NCBI RefSeq assembly: GCF_047948215.1
Contig: NC_134455.1
Coordinates: 165,026,575 to 165,090,574 of the forward strand
Reading direction: 5' to 3'
Source of the DNA: Lycorma delicatula
Taxonomy: Eukaryota > Arthropoda > Insecta > Hemiptera > Fulgoridae
Length of the DNA stretch: 64,000 bases
In this document: one piece after another, positions 1 to 9,609 of the stretch
Layout of the letters: every line of letters starts with the position of its first letter
Position numbering within the stretch: the first letter of the stretch is position 1
The notes under the pieces: model-generated
Databases searched by the model: none
Seen by the model: only the letters and a program-made list of their open reading frames with translations
What the model was told of the DNA's origin: nothing
Program-made: the position numbers and the translations under genes

Positions 1-505
1 ACTCCCTGTTCACCGAGTTCATCGACGATCTTCTCTTCGGTACAGTTTAACAAGTCCCTGCACACAATTACACCCATTGATGAATTAAATATTCCACGTG
101 GTGATACTTCAAAGTCTAATAGTCCAATCTTCTTCGCCTTTAACAACCGTGAGGATTGTAAATCGTTAACCGTTTCAACGAAGAAACCTACTGCACTCCT
201 CCTTACATCCTTTACCCCTCCACCAGCAGCTTCCGTTCTCATAGCAGCCCACCCTCAACTCGGCTCCACAACTGAAAAGAGGGGTGGGCACTCCCCCCAG
301 CATCGGTAAATAGATCACGGTCATGCCACCCACCCCTTCAAACAGCGAAACTGAGAAGCCACAACCAGCTCGGACAGCTCGGGACCGCCAATCCCGTACT
401 CCACAGGGAACTCCTGAGCAAGACCATTTCCTCGTTGGCCGACATAAGTGAAGGTACTGAAGTACCACGTCGTTGCCCACCCCGGACGTGTGCATAGATG
501 TTATT
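1..505 (-). pseudogene. LINE ORF1 (gag-like) N-terminal remnant, cut by the window edge
   Basis: Read on the minus strand, bases 190 down to 1 encode a stretch with VETVND, MGVIVCRDLL and EKIVDELGEQ. It aligns by eye with VETFND, RGVIFCRDLL and SEIVDELCHQ of the ORF1 in the LINE at 58-64 kb, so this is the same or a sister family of zinc-knuckle ORF1 proteins, which bind the element's RNA. The more upstream part (about 200-500) is GC-rich, as is the 5' part of the other copy, but is not open in the same frame, so at least one frameshift is present. The rest of the element would lie to the left of the window. The element start is placed near 505, where GC-rich sequence gives way to AT-rich DNA. 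Confidence 0.65.
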
Positions 506-549
506 GCACGGATGTGGGGTTGGATTATTATTATTATTTATTAATTTTA

Positions 550-1310
550 TTAATTATTATAATTGTTATCCGTTAAATATTTTAAAACGTGGTTATTAAG
601 TTTGTATGTTTTCTTATACTTATTTTTATCGTAAACGTTAATAATTTTTTTTATGATCTTATTCGTATATGTGTATTGTATGAAATAGTTATTAGTAAGT
701 TCTTTATTATTATTCTGCTGCAACGTTGTAAAACTATTTTGATGTTTGGTTATTTGTTTTTTATAAATTCTTTCGACAATTCGATTATTATCAAAGCCAC
801 TGGAAACTGCTATTTGTTTTATCAATTTTTTTTCGGTTTTTCAGCTTAATAACCCAGGGTTATTTTTTGTGTATTGCAACGCTTTAAAATTTCAATTTTT
901 ATGCGTGCCAGTTTTTTGTGACCATGGATGATTAGATTCTTTGTGTATAGTGGTGTGATGTATGGTTGGTTTCCTATAAACGGCTGTTTCTACAATGTTG
1001 TCTCCGTTTATTTCAATCTCAATGTCCAACAAGTGTACTTTCCTGTTAATTACCATTTCAAACGTAAATTTTAAGTCATTGTAATAATTAAGTATATTTA
1101 AAATAGTCATATGTTCGCCATTTGTAGTTGGATTGTATATGACCAATATATATCGTCCACATACCTAATATACAATATTTGATGCTTGTTCAAAATATCA
1201 TTAATTATGATGTTTTCAAAACGTAAGAAGATTTCGGACATGATTGCAGATATAGGTGAACGCATGGGTACCCTTTTGTTTGTAGATAACAGTTGTTCCT
1301 TGTCATGTTA
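550..1310 (-). pseudogene. Penelope-like element reverse transcriptase fragment
   Basis: Minus-strand reading gives, in order, VPMRSPISAIMSEIFLRFE (1270-1200; family form G-x-P-M-G-S-P-x-S), then YVDDIYW (about 1170-1150; the catalytic YVDD), then LLDIEIEINGDNIVETAVYRKPT with the VYRKPT motif, and KESNHP. This order (palm motifs, YVDD, then xYRKPT) is typical of Penelope-like retroelements. The frame changes just after YVDD (about 1140-1150) and there are stops near 890 and 840 before a last open stretch beginning IKQIAVSSGF. No GIY-YIG endonuclease domain is visible downstream. It is therefore a decayed fragment, lying directly behind the 5' end of the neighbouring LINE remnant. Confidence 0.72.
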
Positions 1311-1381
1311 GAAAAGAAAATATTTAAACAAAAATGAATATTTTTCTTTATCTACTTTTTATCTACAACATTAAACATTTA

Positions 1382-1416
1382 AACGTTGTATAACATTTTA
1401 AATGTTATACAACGTT
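1382..1416. repeat. Short perfect hairpin, 17-bp arms
   Basis: Bases 1382-1398 and 1400-1416 are exact reverse complements around one central base. The arms are AT-rich but contain AACG/CGTT ends. The flanks also repeat the short word AAACATTTAAAC. No gene is attached to it. Confidence 0.8.
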
Positions 1417-3380
1417 AAACATTTAAACAAATAAAACAAATGAAATCCATTTATGTTGTTAATTTGGAGTGTTAAAAAGTCGAAACGTCTTCTGTTTTAT
1501 GCAATTCTAATGGGATCAGGGTTTATTGATACCATTTAAATTATTTTTAGAAAATCATTTAAAAACGTTGTTTTTCTTAAAAATAAAAGGACAGAAAATA
1601 TTGATCTGTTAACATAAAAAGTCTTTGTGAATTACAGAAATTTAGGATGCAAAATATTATTGAAAATTCTTTTTTTATTTTTTTTATATTATTACCTTGA
1701 CATTCTCCCTCTAAATTCAATCGCGGGGAAGTGAAAAACAAGGAGTTTTATCAAGATATGTTATAAATAGAACAATTTTACTAAGGCAGATGGGATGTAT
1801 CTATTAACGACTGACTACTTCTTAAATAAGTCTTTACAAAGGAAGAAATTCTCGGTACATAACAAGTTATTTTTCAGCTAGTAGTTATCAGTTACGGTAA
1901 CATACATGTACAATTTTACATTTTATTTACTTTCAACAATTCCTAACTGATAGTTATTACAAAGAAATACTGAAAAAGTGATTGTGTAAATTATACCTTA
2001 TATAATACTGAAATCATAAAGTTAATTTTTTTTCTTTAGTCTTTTAAGATTCTTAACTGAAAGTATGAAGATGATTGGAATAAACCTGATTTGATTTTAA
2101 GATTCACCATGAAAATATATATTTAGTTTACCTGTTTGCATTCCTATCATAAATTATTTTTCAACTGTAAAGGATAACAATTGTTCACTTTATGAATGTG
2201 TTACGTTAAAATTTTCTAAAATAAGAAAGCTGTGTAATAAATCTGTTAGACACTTAATAATAATAAATTCAATAAATTCAGTTTGTTGAAGTACTTCGAA
2301 ACATAACGGTAAATAAAATTGTTATTTAGGAATTAGTAAAAATGGTCTGTTTCTTTTGAAATTCGCAATAATCCGGCAACCGATATGTAATGATTACTAA
2401 TCACTCTTTTATTAATTAAACATTTGAATACAGTTATAAATATTTAGTCGAAGTAATTTGATCAACCTAATATTATTGCTGTAGTAAGTAAACCTATGAC
2501 AAAACTATTTTCATTTTCCGATGAAATAAGACAAAATTATTTTAAAATAAAAAAATAACGGTGACAGAATAAAGGACAAACGAAAATATTTTTAAAGTGC
2601 CATAATATCAAGTCATTTATTTTTCGTATGTAGAATATAGCCCATGGAATATTATACGGTTATTATTTGCCAAACCGGTAGAATTAATTCCTTACCTATT
2701 AACGTTTGTGTATACAAGTATGTTATTTTACATTATGTCTGTTGATAAATATTTATATCATCGCATTGACATCATACATTATATGAAAACAAAAATAAAA
2801 TCTCAGAATAAAATCTGACTGCCGTTTAATCTTTCAAATTAAATATAGTAATAACTAAAAAGCGAAAGTAACAGCTACTTGTTATCGAGTAAACTCTGAC
2901 CGATGACAACTTTTTGAATTTTTTTTGTATTTTTTTTTTTTTAATTTTACTGTTTAAATCTCGTTTGTATTAAGTAGCTACTTAAAAAATAATATGAACA
3001 TCAAAAGAAGGTTCGCACAAGGAAGGAGACATTCGGTTATTATCACACATAAAAAATATCTGTATGGATTCATCAACGAAATTTAAACATTGAGAAACCT
3101 AAAGAAGTAAAAATAAAAAGAAGAAAAGAAGAAAAGAATAAGAGGATATGAAATGAACAGTTACATAACGAAAATTATGTGAAAGAAATTCCTAAATGAA
3201 AAAAATTTAAGATGGTATGAAGGAAAAGAATCGTGTAACTAACTTTTCATAAAAGATTAGATAGCTCCTAAAGAGTATCAGAACTCTGAAATAGTATTCG
3301 TGAAGGAAAATCAAAGAAAAGTTCGGCTTTGATTTTACGCCTAGTAAAAAAAAAATAAAAAAAGGACTCAAACGCAGTCC
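1417..3380. other. AT-rich intergenic DNA, nothing recognised
   Basis: No open frame of note, no recognisable protein similarity in six frames, and no clear repeat. A hairpin followed by T residues near 3362-3392 (AGGACT/AGTCCT stem) is short and looks like chance in this composition. Confidence 0.6.
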
Positions 3381-3559
3381 TTTTTCTCAATGTCCTTGAC
3401 CAGTTTAAACGTTTATAGAATGGTTACGGTTACTAGCAGCCGTTTTCAGACCAATTATTTATTTATTTAAACATTATTAGTTACAACAGATTTGTTGTAA
3501 ATATAGAGTTGGAATTATTTACATCACCAAGTATCGAAAATATAAAAATTAAAAAACTG

Positions 3560-3935
3560 AAGATTGCAAAGATTTTAAAACAGTAAAAAACACACTACAG
3601 AAATGATTAAATATTCGAATACAGACGAACGGCTTGAAGAAATGACAATACATTCGATAATATTGTCTCACTGTTTTCTAGAATATTTCGGAAGTTAGCC
3701 CCTAGTTTAAACTACCGACGAAATGCCGAATAACAGACACAATCCACAATGATGTGGAATACAGTTCGCAGGCAGTCGCAGCGAATACAAAGGGTGCAAC
3801 GGTCTGTCATCAGATGCCTATGAAAGAGCCTAGTGTACCGCATTCGCAAATGGAAAATAATAACCTCCTCCCGATGGTTATTCCTGCATGAAGAGCTGCA
3901 CGGTGATACAGTATTCTTAACAGGAATCTACTCGA
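3560..3935 (-). pseudogene. LINE ORF2 C-terminal zinc-knuckle remnant
   Basis: Minus-strand translation from about 3925 gives NHREEVIIFHLRMRYTRLFH, then CIRCDCLRTVFHIIVDC, then CYSAFRR-stop-FKLGANFRNIL. This matches residue by residue the 3' end of ORF2 in the LINE at 58-64 kb (RRDEVVLCRLRIGHTRVTHE, CARCNCRVTVRHILVDC, CYAALHRKFKLPSNIHGIL). The C-x2-C...H-x4-C knuckle is intact, although an in-frame stop follows it. Only this C-terminal piece is present, the usual result of 5'-truncated reverse transcription, with a probable 3' UTR running leftwards towards 3390. Confidence 0.75.
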
Positions 3936-4496
3936 GCCCATATCCATGTATTAATAGTATAGTCAAAATTATTGATGTTGCTCTTCTTCAAAAAATGCAT
4001 TAAAGAACATTTTTCAATATTGAAATGATTTTTTTTCAACTGACTAGGATATAAAATTATTAGCCCTGTTGTAACCGGGAGTTATCTACATTTATCTTCA
4101 CGCTTACTTAAGAATATAATGTAAACAGTCAACAATATCATTTATATAAATTAAAGTTCCTGTGGTTCAACTGAGGTATAACTTTCTGACGCAGTCCTGA
4201 AAGCAAAGGCCAGAATAATAAATAAATTGCACTCTATCAAGTACGAACGAGTAAATTCCGTAAGATTATTCGATAAATAAAAGCAATGAAGTTGCCTTTG
4301 ATGATCTACACTTTTTGAAAGTGAGTATAAATTACATCAATACGTATAAATTACATTAATCGGTGGATCACTCTCGAAATCATCAACTACACACCCCAAA
4401 TCAAATTTGATGTGATTGATCAACAACTGAATAATTCTTGCTGACAAAATGTAATTCTAGATTCAGTAAAAGAAATAGCTGCAATTGTGTATGTCT
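3936..4496. other. Intergenic, nothing recognised
   Basis: AT-rich sequence without a supported gene. It ends at the left target-site duplication of the RTE-like LINE. Confidence 0.55.
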
Positions 4497-6454
4497 AATA
4501 CTCGTTTGCAGCTGATGGATGAACGTAGAAAATATAAGAATGCTAATGATGAAGAAAGTAAAAGGAACTATCGGCAATTAAGAAATGCTATAATAGGAAG
4601 TGCAAACTGGCGAAAGAAGAGTGGATTAAAGAAAAGTGTTCAGAAGTGGAAAGAGAAATGAACATTGGTAAAATAGACAGGAAAGTTGAAGTAATAGACA
4701 GAAAGAATAGACAGTGGAAAATACAGGAAAGTTAAGGAAAATTTTGGGGTACATAAATTAAAATCTAATAATGTGTTAAACAAAGATGGTACACCAATAT
4801 ATAATACGAAAGGTAAAGTCGATAGATGGGTGGAATATATTGGAGAGTTATACGGAGGAAATTAATTAGAAAATGGTTTTATAGAGGAAGAAGAGGAAGT
4901 TGAGGAGGATGAAATGGGAGAAACAATACTGAGATCTGAATTTAGGAGAGCATTAAAAGATTTAAATGGCAGAAAGGCTCCTGGAATAGACGGAATACTT
5001 GTAGAATTACTGCGCAGTGCAGGTGAGGAAGCGATTGATAGATTATACAAACTGGTGTGTAATATTTATGAAAAAGGGGAATTTCCGTCAGACTTCAAAA
5101 AAAGTGTTATAGTTATGATACCAAAGAAAGCAGGGGAAGATAAATGTGAAGAATATAGAACAATTAGTTTAACTAGTCATGCATCAAAAATCTTAACTAG
5201 AATTTTGTACAGAAGAATTGAGAGGAGAGTGGAAGAAGTGTTAGGAGAAGACCAATTTGGTTTCAGGAAAAGTATAGGGACAAGGGAAACAATTTTAGGC
5301 CTCAGATTAATAGTAGAAGGAAGATTAAAGAAAAACAAACCAACATACTTGGCGTTTATAGACCTAGAAAAGGCTTTCGATAACGTAGATTGGAATAAAA
5401 TGTTCAACATTTTAAAAAAATTAGGGTTCAAATACAGAGATAGAAGAACAATTGCTAACATGTACAGGAACCAAACAGCAACAATAACAATTGAAGAACA
5501 TAAGAAAGAAGCCCTAATAAGAAAGGGAGTCCGACAAGGATGTTCCCTATCTCCGTTACTTTTTAATCTTTACATGGAACTAGCAGTTAATGATGTTAAA
5601 GAACAATTTAGATTCGGAGTAACAGTACAAGGTGAAAAGATAAAGATGCTACGATTTGCTGATGATATAGTAATTCTAGCCGAGAGTAAAAAGGATTTAG
5701 AAGAAACAATGAACGGCATAGATGAAGTCCTACGCAAGAACTATCGCATGAAAATAAACAAGAACAAAACAAAAGTAATGAAATGTAGTAGAAATAACAA
5801 AGATGGACCGCTGAATGTGAAAATAGGAGGAGAAAAGATTATGGAGGTAGAAGAATTTTGTTATTTGGGAAGTAAAATTACTAAAGATGGACGAAGCAGG
5901 AGCGATATAAAATGCCGAATAGCACAAGCTAAACGAGCCTTCAGTAAGAAATATAATTTGTTTACATCAAAAATTAATTTAAATGTCAGGAAAAGATTTT
6001 TGAAAGTGTATGTTTGGAGTGTCGCTTTATATGGAAGTGAAACTTGGACAATCGGAGTATCTGAGAAGAAAAGATTGGAAGCTTTTGAAATGTGGTGCTA
6101 TAGGAGAATGTTAAAAATCAGATGGGTGGATAAAGTGACAAATGAAGAGGTATTGCGGCAAATAGATGAAGAAAGAAGCATTTGGAAAAATATAGTTAAA
6201 AGAAGAGACAGACTTATAGGCCACATACTAAGGCATCCTGGAATAGTCGCTTTAATATTGGAAGGACAGGTAGAAGGGAAAAATTGTGTAGGCAGGCCAC
6301 GTTTGGAGTATGTAAAACAAATTGTTGGGGATGTAGGATGTAGAGGGTATACTGAAATGAAACGACTAGCACTAGATAGGGAATCTTGGAGAGCTGCATC
6401 AAACCAGTCAAATGACTGAAGACAAAAAAAAAAAAAAAAAAAAAATACTCGTTT
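4497..6454 (+). mobile_element. 5'-truncated RTE-like LINE with 11-bp target-site duplication
   Basis: The sequence AATACTCGTTT occurs at 4497-4507 and again at 6444-6454, directly after a run of about 20 A residues (6424-6445). Between them lies a reverse-transcriptase ORF. Direct repeats flanking a poly-A-ended RT gene are the signature of target-primed reverse transcription, so the element boundaries (about 4508-6443) can be called from sequence alone. The endonuclease domain expected at the 5' end is absent, so the copy is 5'-truncated. Traces of the RT N-terminal extension (LMDERRKYKNANDEE, EEWIKEKCSEVEREMNIGK) begin at about 4510 in shifting frames. Confidence 0.88.
4914..6419 (+). CDS. 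RTE-like LINE reverse transcriptase (long open remainder)
   Basis: A 501-codon ORF. It carries the RT palm and fingers in order: NGRKAPGIDGI (about residues 19-29), FKKSVIVMIPKKAGEDK, EDQFGFRKSIGTRETI, LAFIDLEKAFDNVDW (first catalytic Asp), GVRQGCSLSPLLFNLYME, LRFADDIVILAES (the F-A-D-D catalytic pair), then a C-terminal region with SVALYGSETWTIG and RRMLKIRWVDKVTNEEVL. This C-terminal pattern is common in insect RTE/endonuclease-reverse-transcriptase elements. The frame was once longer: in-frame sequence continues upstream through WVEYIGELYGGN to a TAA at about 4862-4864, probably a mutated sense codon. With no endonuclease and that stop, the copy cannot move on its own, but the RT itself has no internal defect. 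Confidence 0.88.
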   Translation: MGETILRSEFRRALKDLNGRKAPGIDGILVELLRSAGEEAIDRLYKLVCNIYEKGEFPSDFKKSVIVMIPKKAGEDKCEEYRTISLTSHASKILTRILYRRIERRVEEVLGEDQFGFRKSIGTRETILGLRLIVEGRLKKNKPTYLAFIDLEKAFDNVDWNKMFNILKKLGFKYRDRRTIANMYRNQTATITIEEHKKEALIRKGVRQGCSLSPLLFNLYMELAVNDVKEQFRFGVTVQGEKIKMLRFADDIVILAESKKDLEETMNGIDEVLRKNYRMKINKNKTKVMKCSRNNKDGPLNVKIGGEKIMEVEEFCYLGSKITKDGRSRSDIKCRIAQAKRAFSKKYNLFTSKINLNVRKRFLKVYVWSVALYGSETWTIGVSEKKRLEAFEMWCYRRMLKIRWVDKVTNEEVLRQIDEERSIWKNIVKRRDRLIGHILRHPGIVALILEGQVEGKNCVGRPRLEYVKQIVGDVGCRGYTEMKRLALDRESWRAASNQSND

Positions 6455-6860
6455 ATTAATTCGAAAGTTAGTGGCGGGTTCTTTCTCTTCGTTTACAATA
6501 GCATCACGCGGGAACCAACCGACTGATTGCTTTCAAATTTTCAGGATATATTCATGTTATCCCAGGTAAGAAGGGTTTTAAGTCATAGATCGAGGCGCTA
6601 AACCCCTTGGGGAGAAGTTGTTAATTTTTCCTTGTCAAAAGTCTGTGTACTTTAGTTAGTGTAGTTACTACTATTCTGTCTTTTGTAAGTTAGTTTTTTT
6701 TCAGGTATTTCTAAAATCTGTTTACTGTATTTGTTATTTATCACTATTATTCTCTTAACCATGAGGATAACGAAGACAGCGGGGGGTCAAGGGGGCGGAG
6801 TCCTATCACTAGACAGAAGGGTGAGCGAAGCGAGCTGTGACCTGTTAGTACTTTTTATAA
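6455..6860 (+). repeat. Unclassified dispersed repeat, copy 1
   Basis: This block shares a long, gapped similarity with the reverse complement of 16855-17255. Shared words, in order, include GTGGCGGGTTCT, CAGGATATATTC, GTGTTATCC, AGATCGAGGC, TACTCTGTCTTTTGTAA, GTTATTTATC, GAGGATAA, CAGCGGGG, GGGGGCGGAG and CTAGACAGAAGG. It has no open frame of interest and no recognised transposase. The RTE-like LINE inserted at its left edge. It may be a non-autonomous element or the untranslated part of a larger one. Confidence 0.8.
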
Positions 6861-7690
6861 AACGTTATTTTAAAACTAAGGTGTACAATTACTTTTGTAG
6901 ACAGAAAAGCAGTAGGTCTTTAATTATTGACATCTATTACAACCCCTTTTTTAAAAACGGACTCATATTTGTTAACTTCCAAACGTTAGGAAACGCATTA
7001 TAATGTAGATAACTATTTAACGTATAAGTTAACAGCTTGAAAAAAATTATGGATACAATCTTTGAGTATTAATGACCAAAGGCCTTTCCGAATGAAACAA
7101 AATGTTGGCATTCTCAACTTCATTACGACAAAAATTATATGCAAAGGGAATAAAGGGTTCCTTGCATCTAAAATTAGATGCAAAGGGATCACCTTTGATA
7201 GAGTCCATTCTCTCACAATTATTTAACTCGGGAATATACTTTTTTAAATAACGCAATATATAATTCTGAATGGTTCTGATCATTCAAGACGAGAATCTCT
7301 AAACCCACTCTTACAGTACAGTAGTGTTACTGTCAATGCCAGTACTACTGCTCATCCGAAATCCAAAGTCATTTACTCAGTGTTCTTAATATTGTTACAA
7401 GCAATAAAATTACATAAATTAAAGAAAAATAAAACCTTCCACATTATATTTTGTGCCGAGGAAGGTAACCAGAAATACCGAAGGCGAATGAAAATCTCTG
7501 CTCTCTTTTATTTAAAAAATTGTAATTACGTAAATAATTATTCTGATACTCTGATAGTGAGATAAGCAATATATAAAAGAATACGATAATTTGGCATACA
7601 ATTCCTAACCCATAAATTATCCTTATTGTTTCTAAACATTCACACATCCCAGATCGAAAGTAATACAAAGCTATAAAGACACCACAGCCT
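6861..7690. other. Intergenic, nothing recognised
   Basis: Short open frames occur on both strands but overlap each other and resemble no family I know. A small inverted pair (TTGCATCTAA / TTAGATGCAA) lies near 7158-7182. Confidence 0.5.
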
Positions 7691-8195
7691 CTTATAAAGC
7701 CAACGCATTTCTGCTAGGCGAAACTGAACGGAACGCAAGGATGTCGGAGAGTGCAATACCCTCCTACTTTTCGCAATATACGGACTTGCGACCTTTGCTG
7801 CTGGGTGATTCTATTATACTGGCGGTTTATTAATAGTAGATGGCGTTGATTCGTTTGGTGAAGTTTTTGATCGGTAGTGACCCGGCGGAACGATGTGCTA
7901 ATAGCCTATCTTCCGTAACGCGCTTCCTTTCAATCTAGAGTGGGCTGAAATCCTTTGTTTAAGGGGTCGTCCTCTCTTAAGAAAAGAGCACCGGAGGCGA
8001 TTTTGGGCCTGCACTTTACATTTATTTTAATTTTTAGCACCGAAAAGATTTCACGGGACGGATTGAACGGGAATCACGCCGAGAGAATGAAGCTCATATG
8101 CGGCTAGTCTCCCAAGGTCAGCTCCGGTCAAACAATTTCTCCCCGGTCTAAAGGACCGGAACGCAGCAAATAATTCCGTCCATAAATAAAACAAA
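7691..8195. other. Locally GC-richer block of unknown nature
   Basis: Base composition rises visibly here compared with both flanks, with words such as GACCCGGCGGAACG, GGGGTCGTCC, CACCGGAGGCG and GTCTAAAGGACCGGAACG. No open frame or RNA gene is recognised. It ends right before the left terminal repeat of the Tc1/mariner-type element. It may be an old repeat. Confidence 0.4.
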
Positions 8196-8200
8196 ATAAA

Positions 8201-9606
8201 TACAGAGTGAGAAACATAAAATCGAATTCATAAAAAAACCGCTACCCAACAATATTTATAAAAGACTCTCATACAACTAGCGCGACTAGTGGATTTACAT
8301 TTTACTAGGTGTTTTAGATGCCGTTTGTCAGGTCGTTACGTGTCAGTGCAGTATACGTTTTGTGTAGTGCAGTATGGTGAATGCGATTGTGTTTGTGTAA
8401 AATGCCTTATTCAATCCAGGAGAGGATAGCTATAGTTGAGGCCTACATTCGTTCTGGATCGTTTGAAAGATCACATCAAGTATTCGTAGAAAAATTTCTG
8501 AATGCCTGTACCCAGAAAAGAGTAGTATATACGATTTAATTAAAAAATGGCGTACAACTGGTTCGGCTTCAAATGCAAAACGAAATAGGCAACCTTCCGT
8601 TAGGACTCCACAGGTCATTGCCGATATTGAAAGAAAAATTACTGCCAGTCCAAAAAAATCATTACGCAAGTTACCCAACAATCTGGTGTTAAAATACACA
8701 TCTTGTAAAATTCTTCATGAATTAAAATTGAAACCGTACCGCGTTACAACTGTGCAACTGAACGAGACAGACAAACCGAAACGACTTGATTGTTTTACTG
8801 GCTTCTTGAAAACATTGTTAGTAGATAGATAGATCCGATATCGTATTTTATGTCAGACGATGCACGGTTTCATTTATCCGACCATGTGAATTCGCAGAAC
8901 AACAGGCATTGGATGGCAGGTAATCCTCACGTGATATTTTAGCGTCTACTTCACGATGAGAAAATTGGTCTTTGGTGTGCCGTTTCCCGTAATCGTATAA
9001 TGAGATCAATGTTTTTTTACTGGACTGTCAATACACAAGTTTACCTCACAATTTTCAAAGAATTCTATGCGTAATCAACTGATAATGAAAAAGAGCACAG
9101 CTTCTTCTAACAAGGCGGAGCAACGTGTCACACAACAAACGTTTCACAGAATTGCGTTCATGCAGCTTTCACAAATGAATGAGCTGTCAGCAGAAGACGG
9201 TGGCCTCTATGTTCCCCAGAGTTGTCTACTTGCGATGTTTTCCTTTGGGGTTAGTTAAAGGAGAGAGTTTATGTATCTAATCTCCACAATATTTATGAAC
9301 TGAAGGTGAACATTCAACAAGAAATTAACACAATTAACAACAAGAAATTAACAACGTTTTGCATCAGACTACTCTCTATACTATCGAGAGTATAAAAGTT
9401 GAGCACAGAAGTGCATCGATGCCCAGGGTGATCATTTTGAGCATTTTTTGTAACAATAAGGTAAATAAATGCAATATTTAAATTACTTTTTATGTTTTTC
9501 TTACATAATTTATCCGTTATCATTCATAAAATTTCCTTCTAACATAACCTACCTATACTGCAGCGGTTATGTTATGGGTTCGGTTTTATGTTGCTCACTC
9601 TGCATA
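8201..9606 (+). mobile_element. Decayed Tc1/mariner-type transposon with terminal inverted repeats
   Basis: The left end, starting TA-CAGAGTGAGAAACATAAAA (8201 on), matches the reverse complement of the right end (CAGAGTGAGCAACATAAAA read inward from 9602) over about 40 bases with roughly eight mismatches. A TA lies at the left boundary, as expected for Tc1/mariner insertion. The element is about 1.4 kb, the usual size of the superfamily, and encloses a broken transposase on the same strand. Confidence 0.82.
8401..9330 (+). pseudogene. Transposase with HTH (DUF4817-like) N-terminus, broken
   Basis: Starts with MPYSIQERIAIVEAYIRSGS, then (after frameshifts) SSIYDLIKKWRTTGSASNAK, RTPQVIADIERKITASPKKS and ILHELKLKPYRVTTVQLNET. 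These are the paired helix-turn-helix DNA-binding regions found in many insect Tc1/mariner-like transposases. The catalytic half is recognisable in pieces: DDARFHLSDHVNSQNNRHWM (8860 on; first Asp), FQQGGATCHTT (about 9100), LCSPELSTCDVFLWG (about 9205-9250), LKERVYVSNLHNIYELKVNI. The changes of QQDGA to QQGGA and SPDL to SPEL, together with several stops, show that it is not functional. Confidence 0.8.
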
Positions 9607-9609
9607 ACT

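Noticed and set aside
175..495. 106-codon minus-strand frame at the left edge
   Set aside because: The protein similarity to LINE ORF1 lies in another frame; this frame is a by-product of GC-rich sequence and a frameshift.
3355..3392. AGGACT/AGTCCT hairpin followed by T residues
   Set aside because: The stem is too short, it adjoins no gene and the composition makes it likely by chance.
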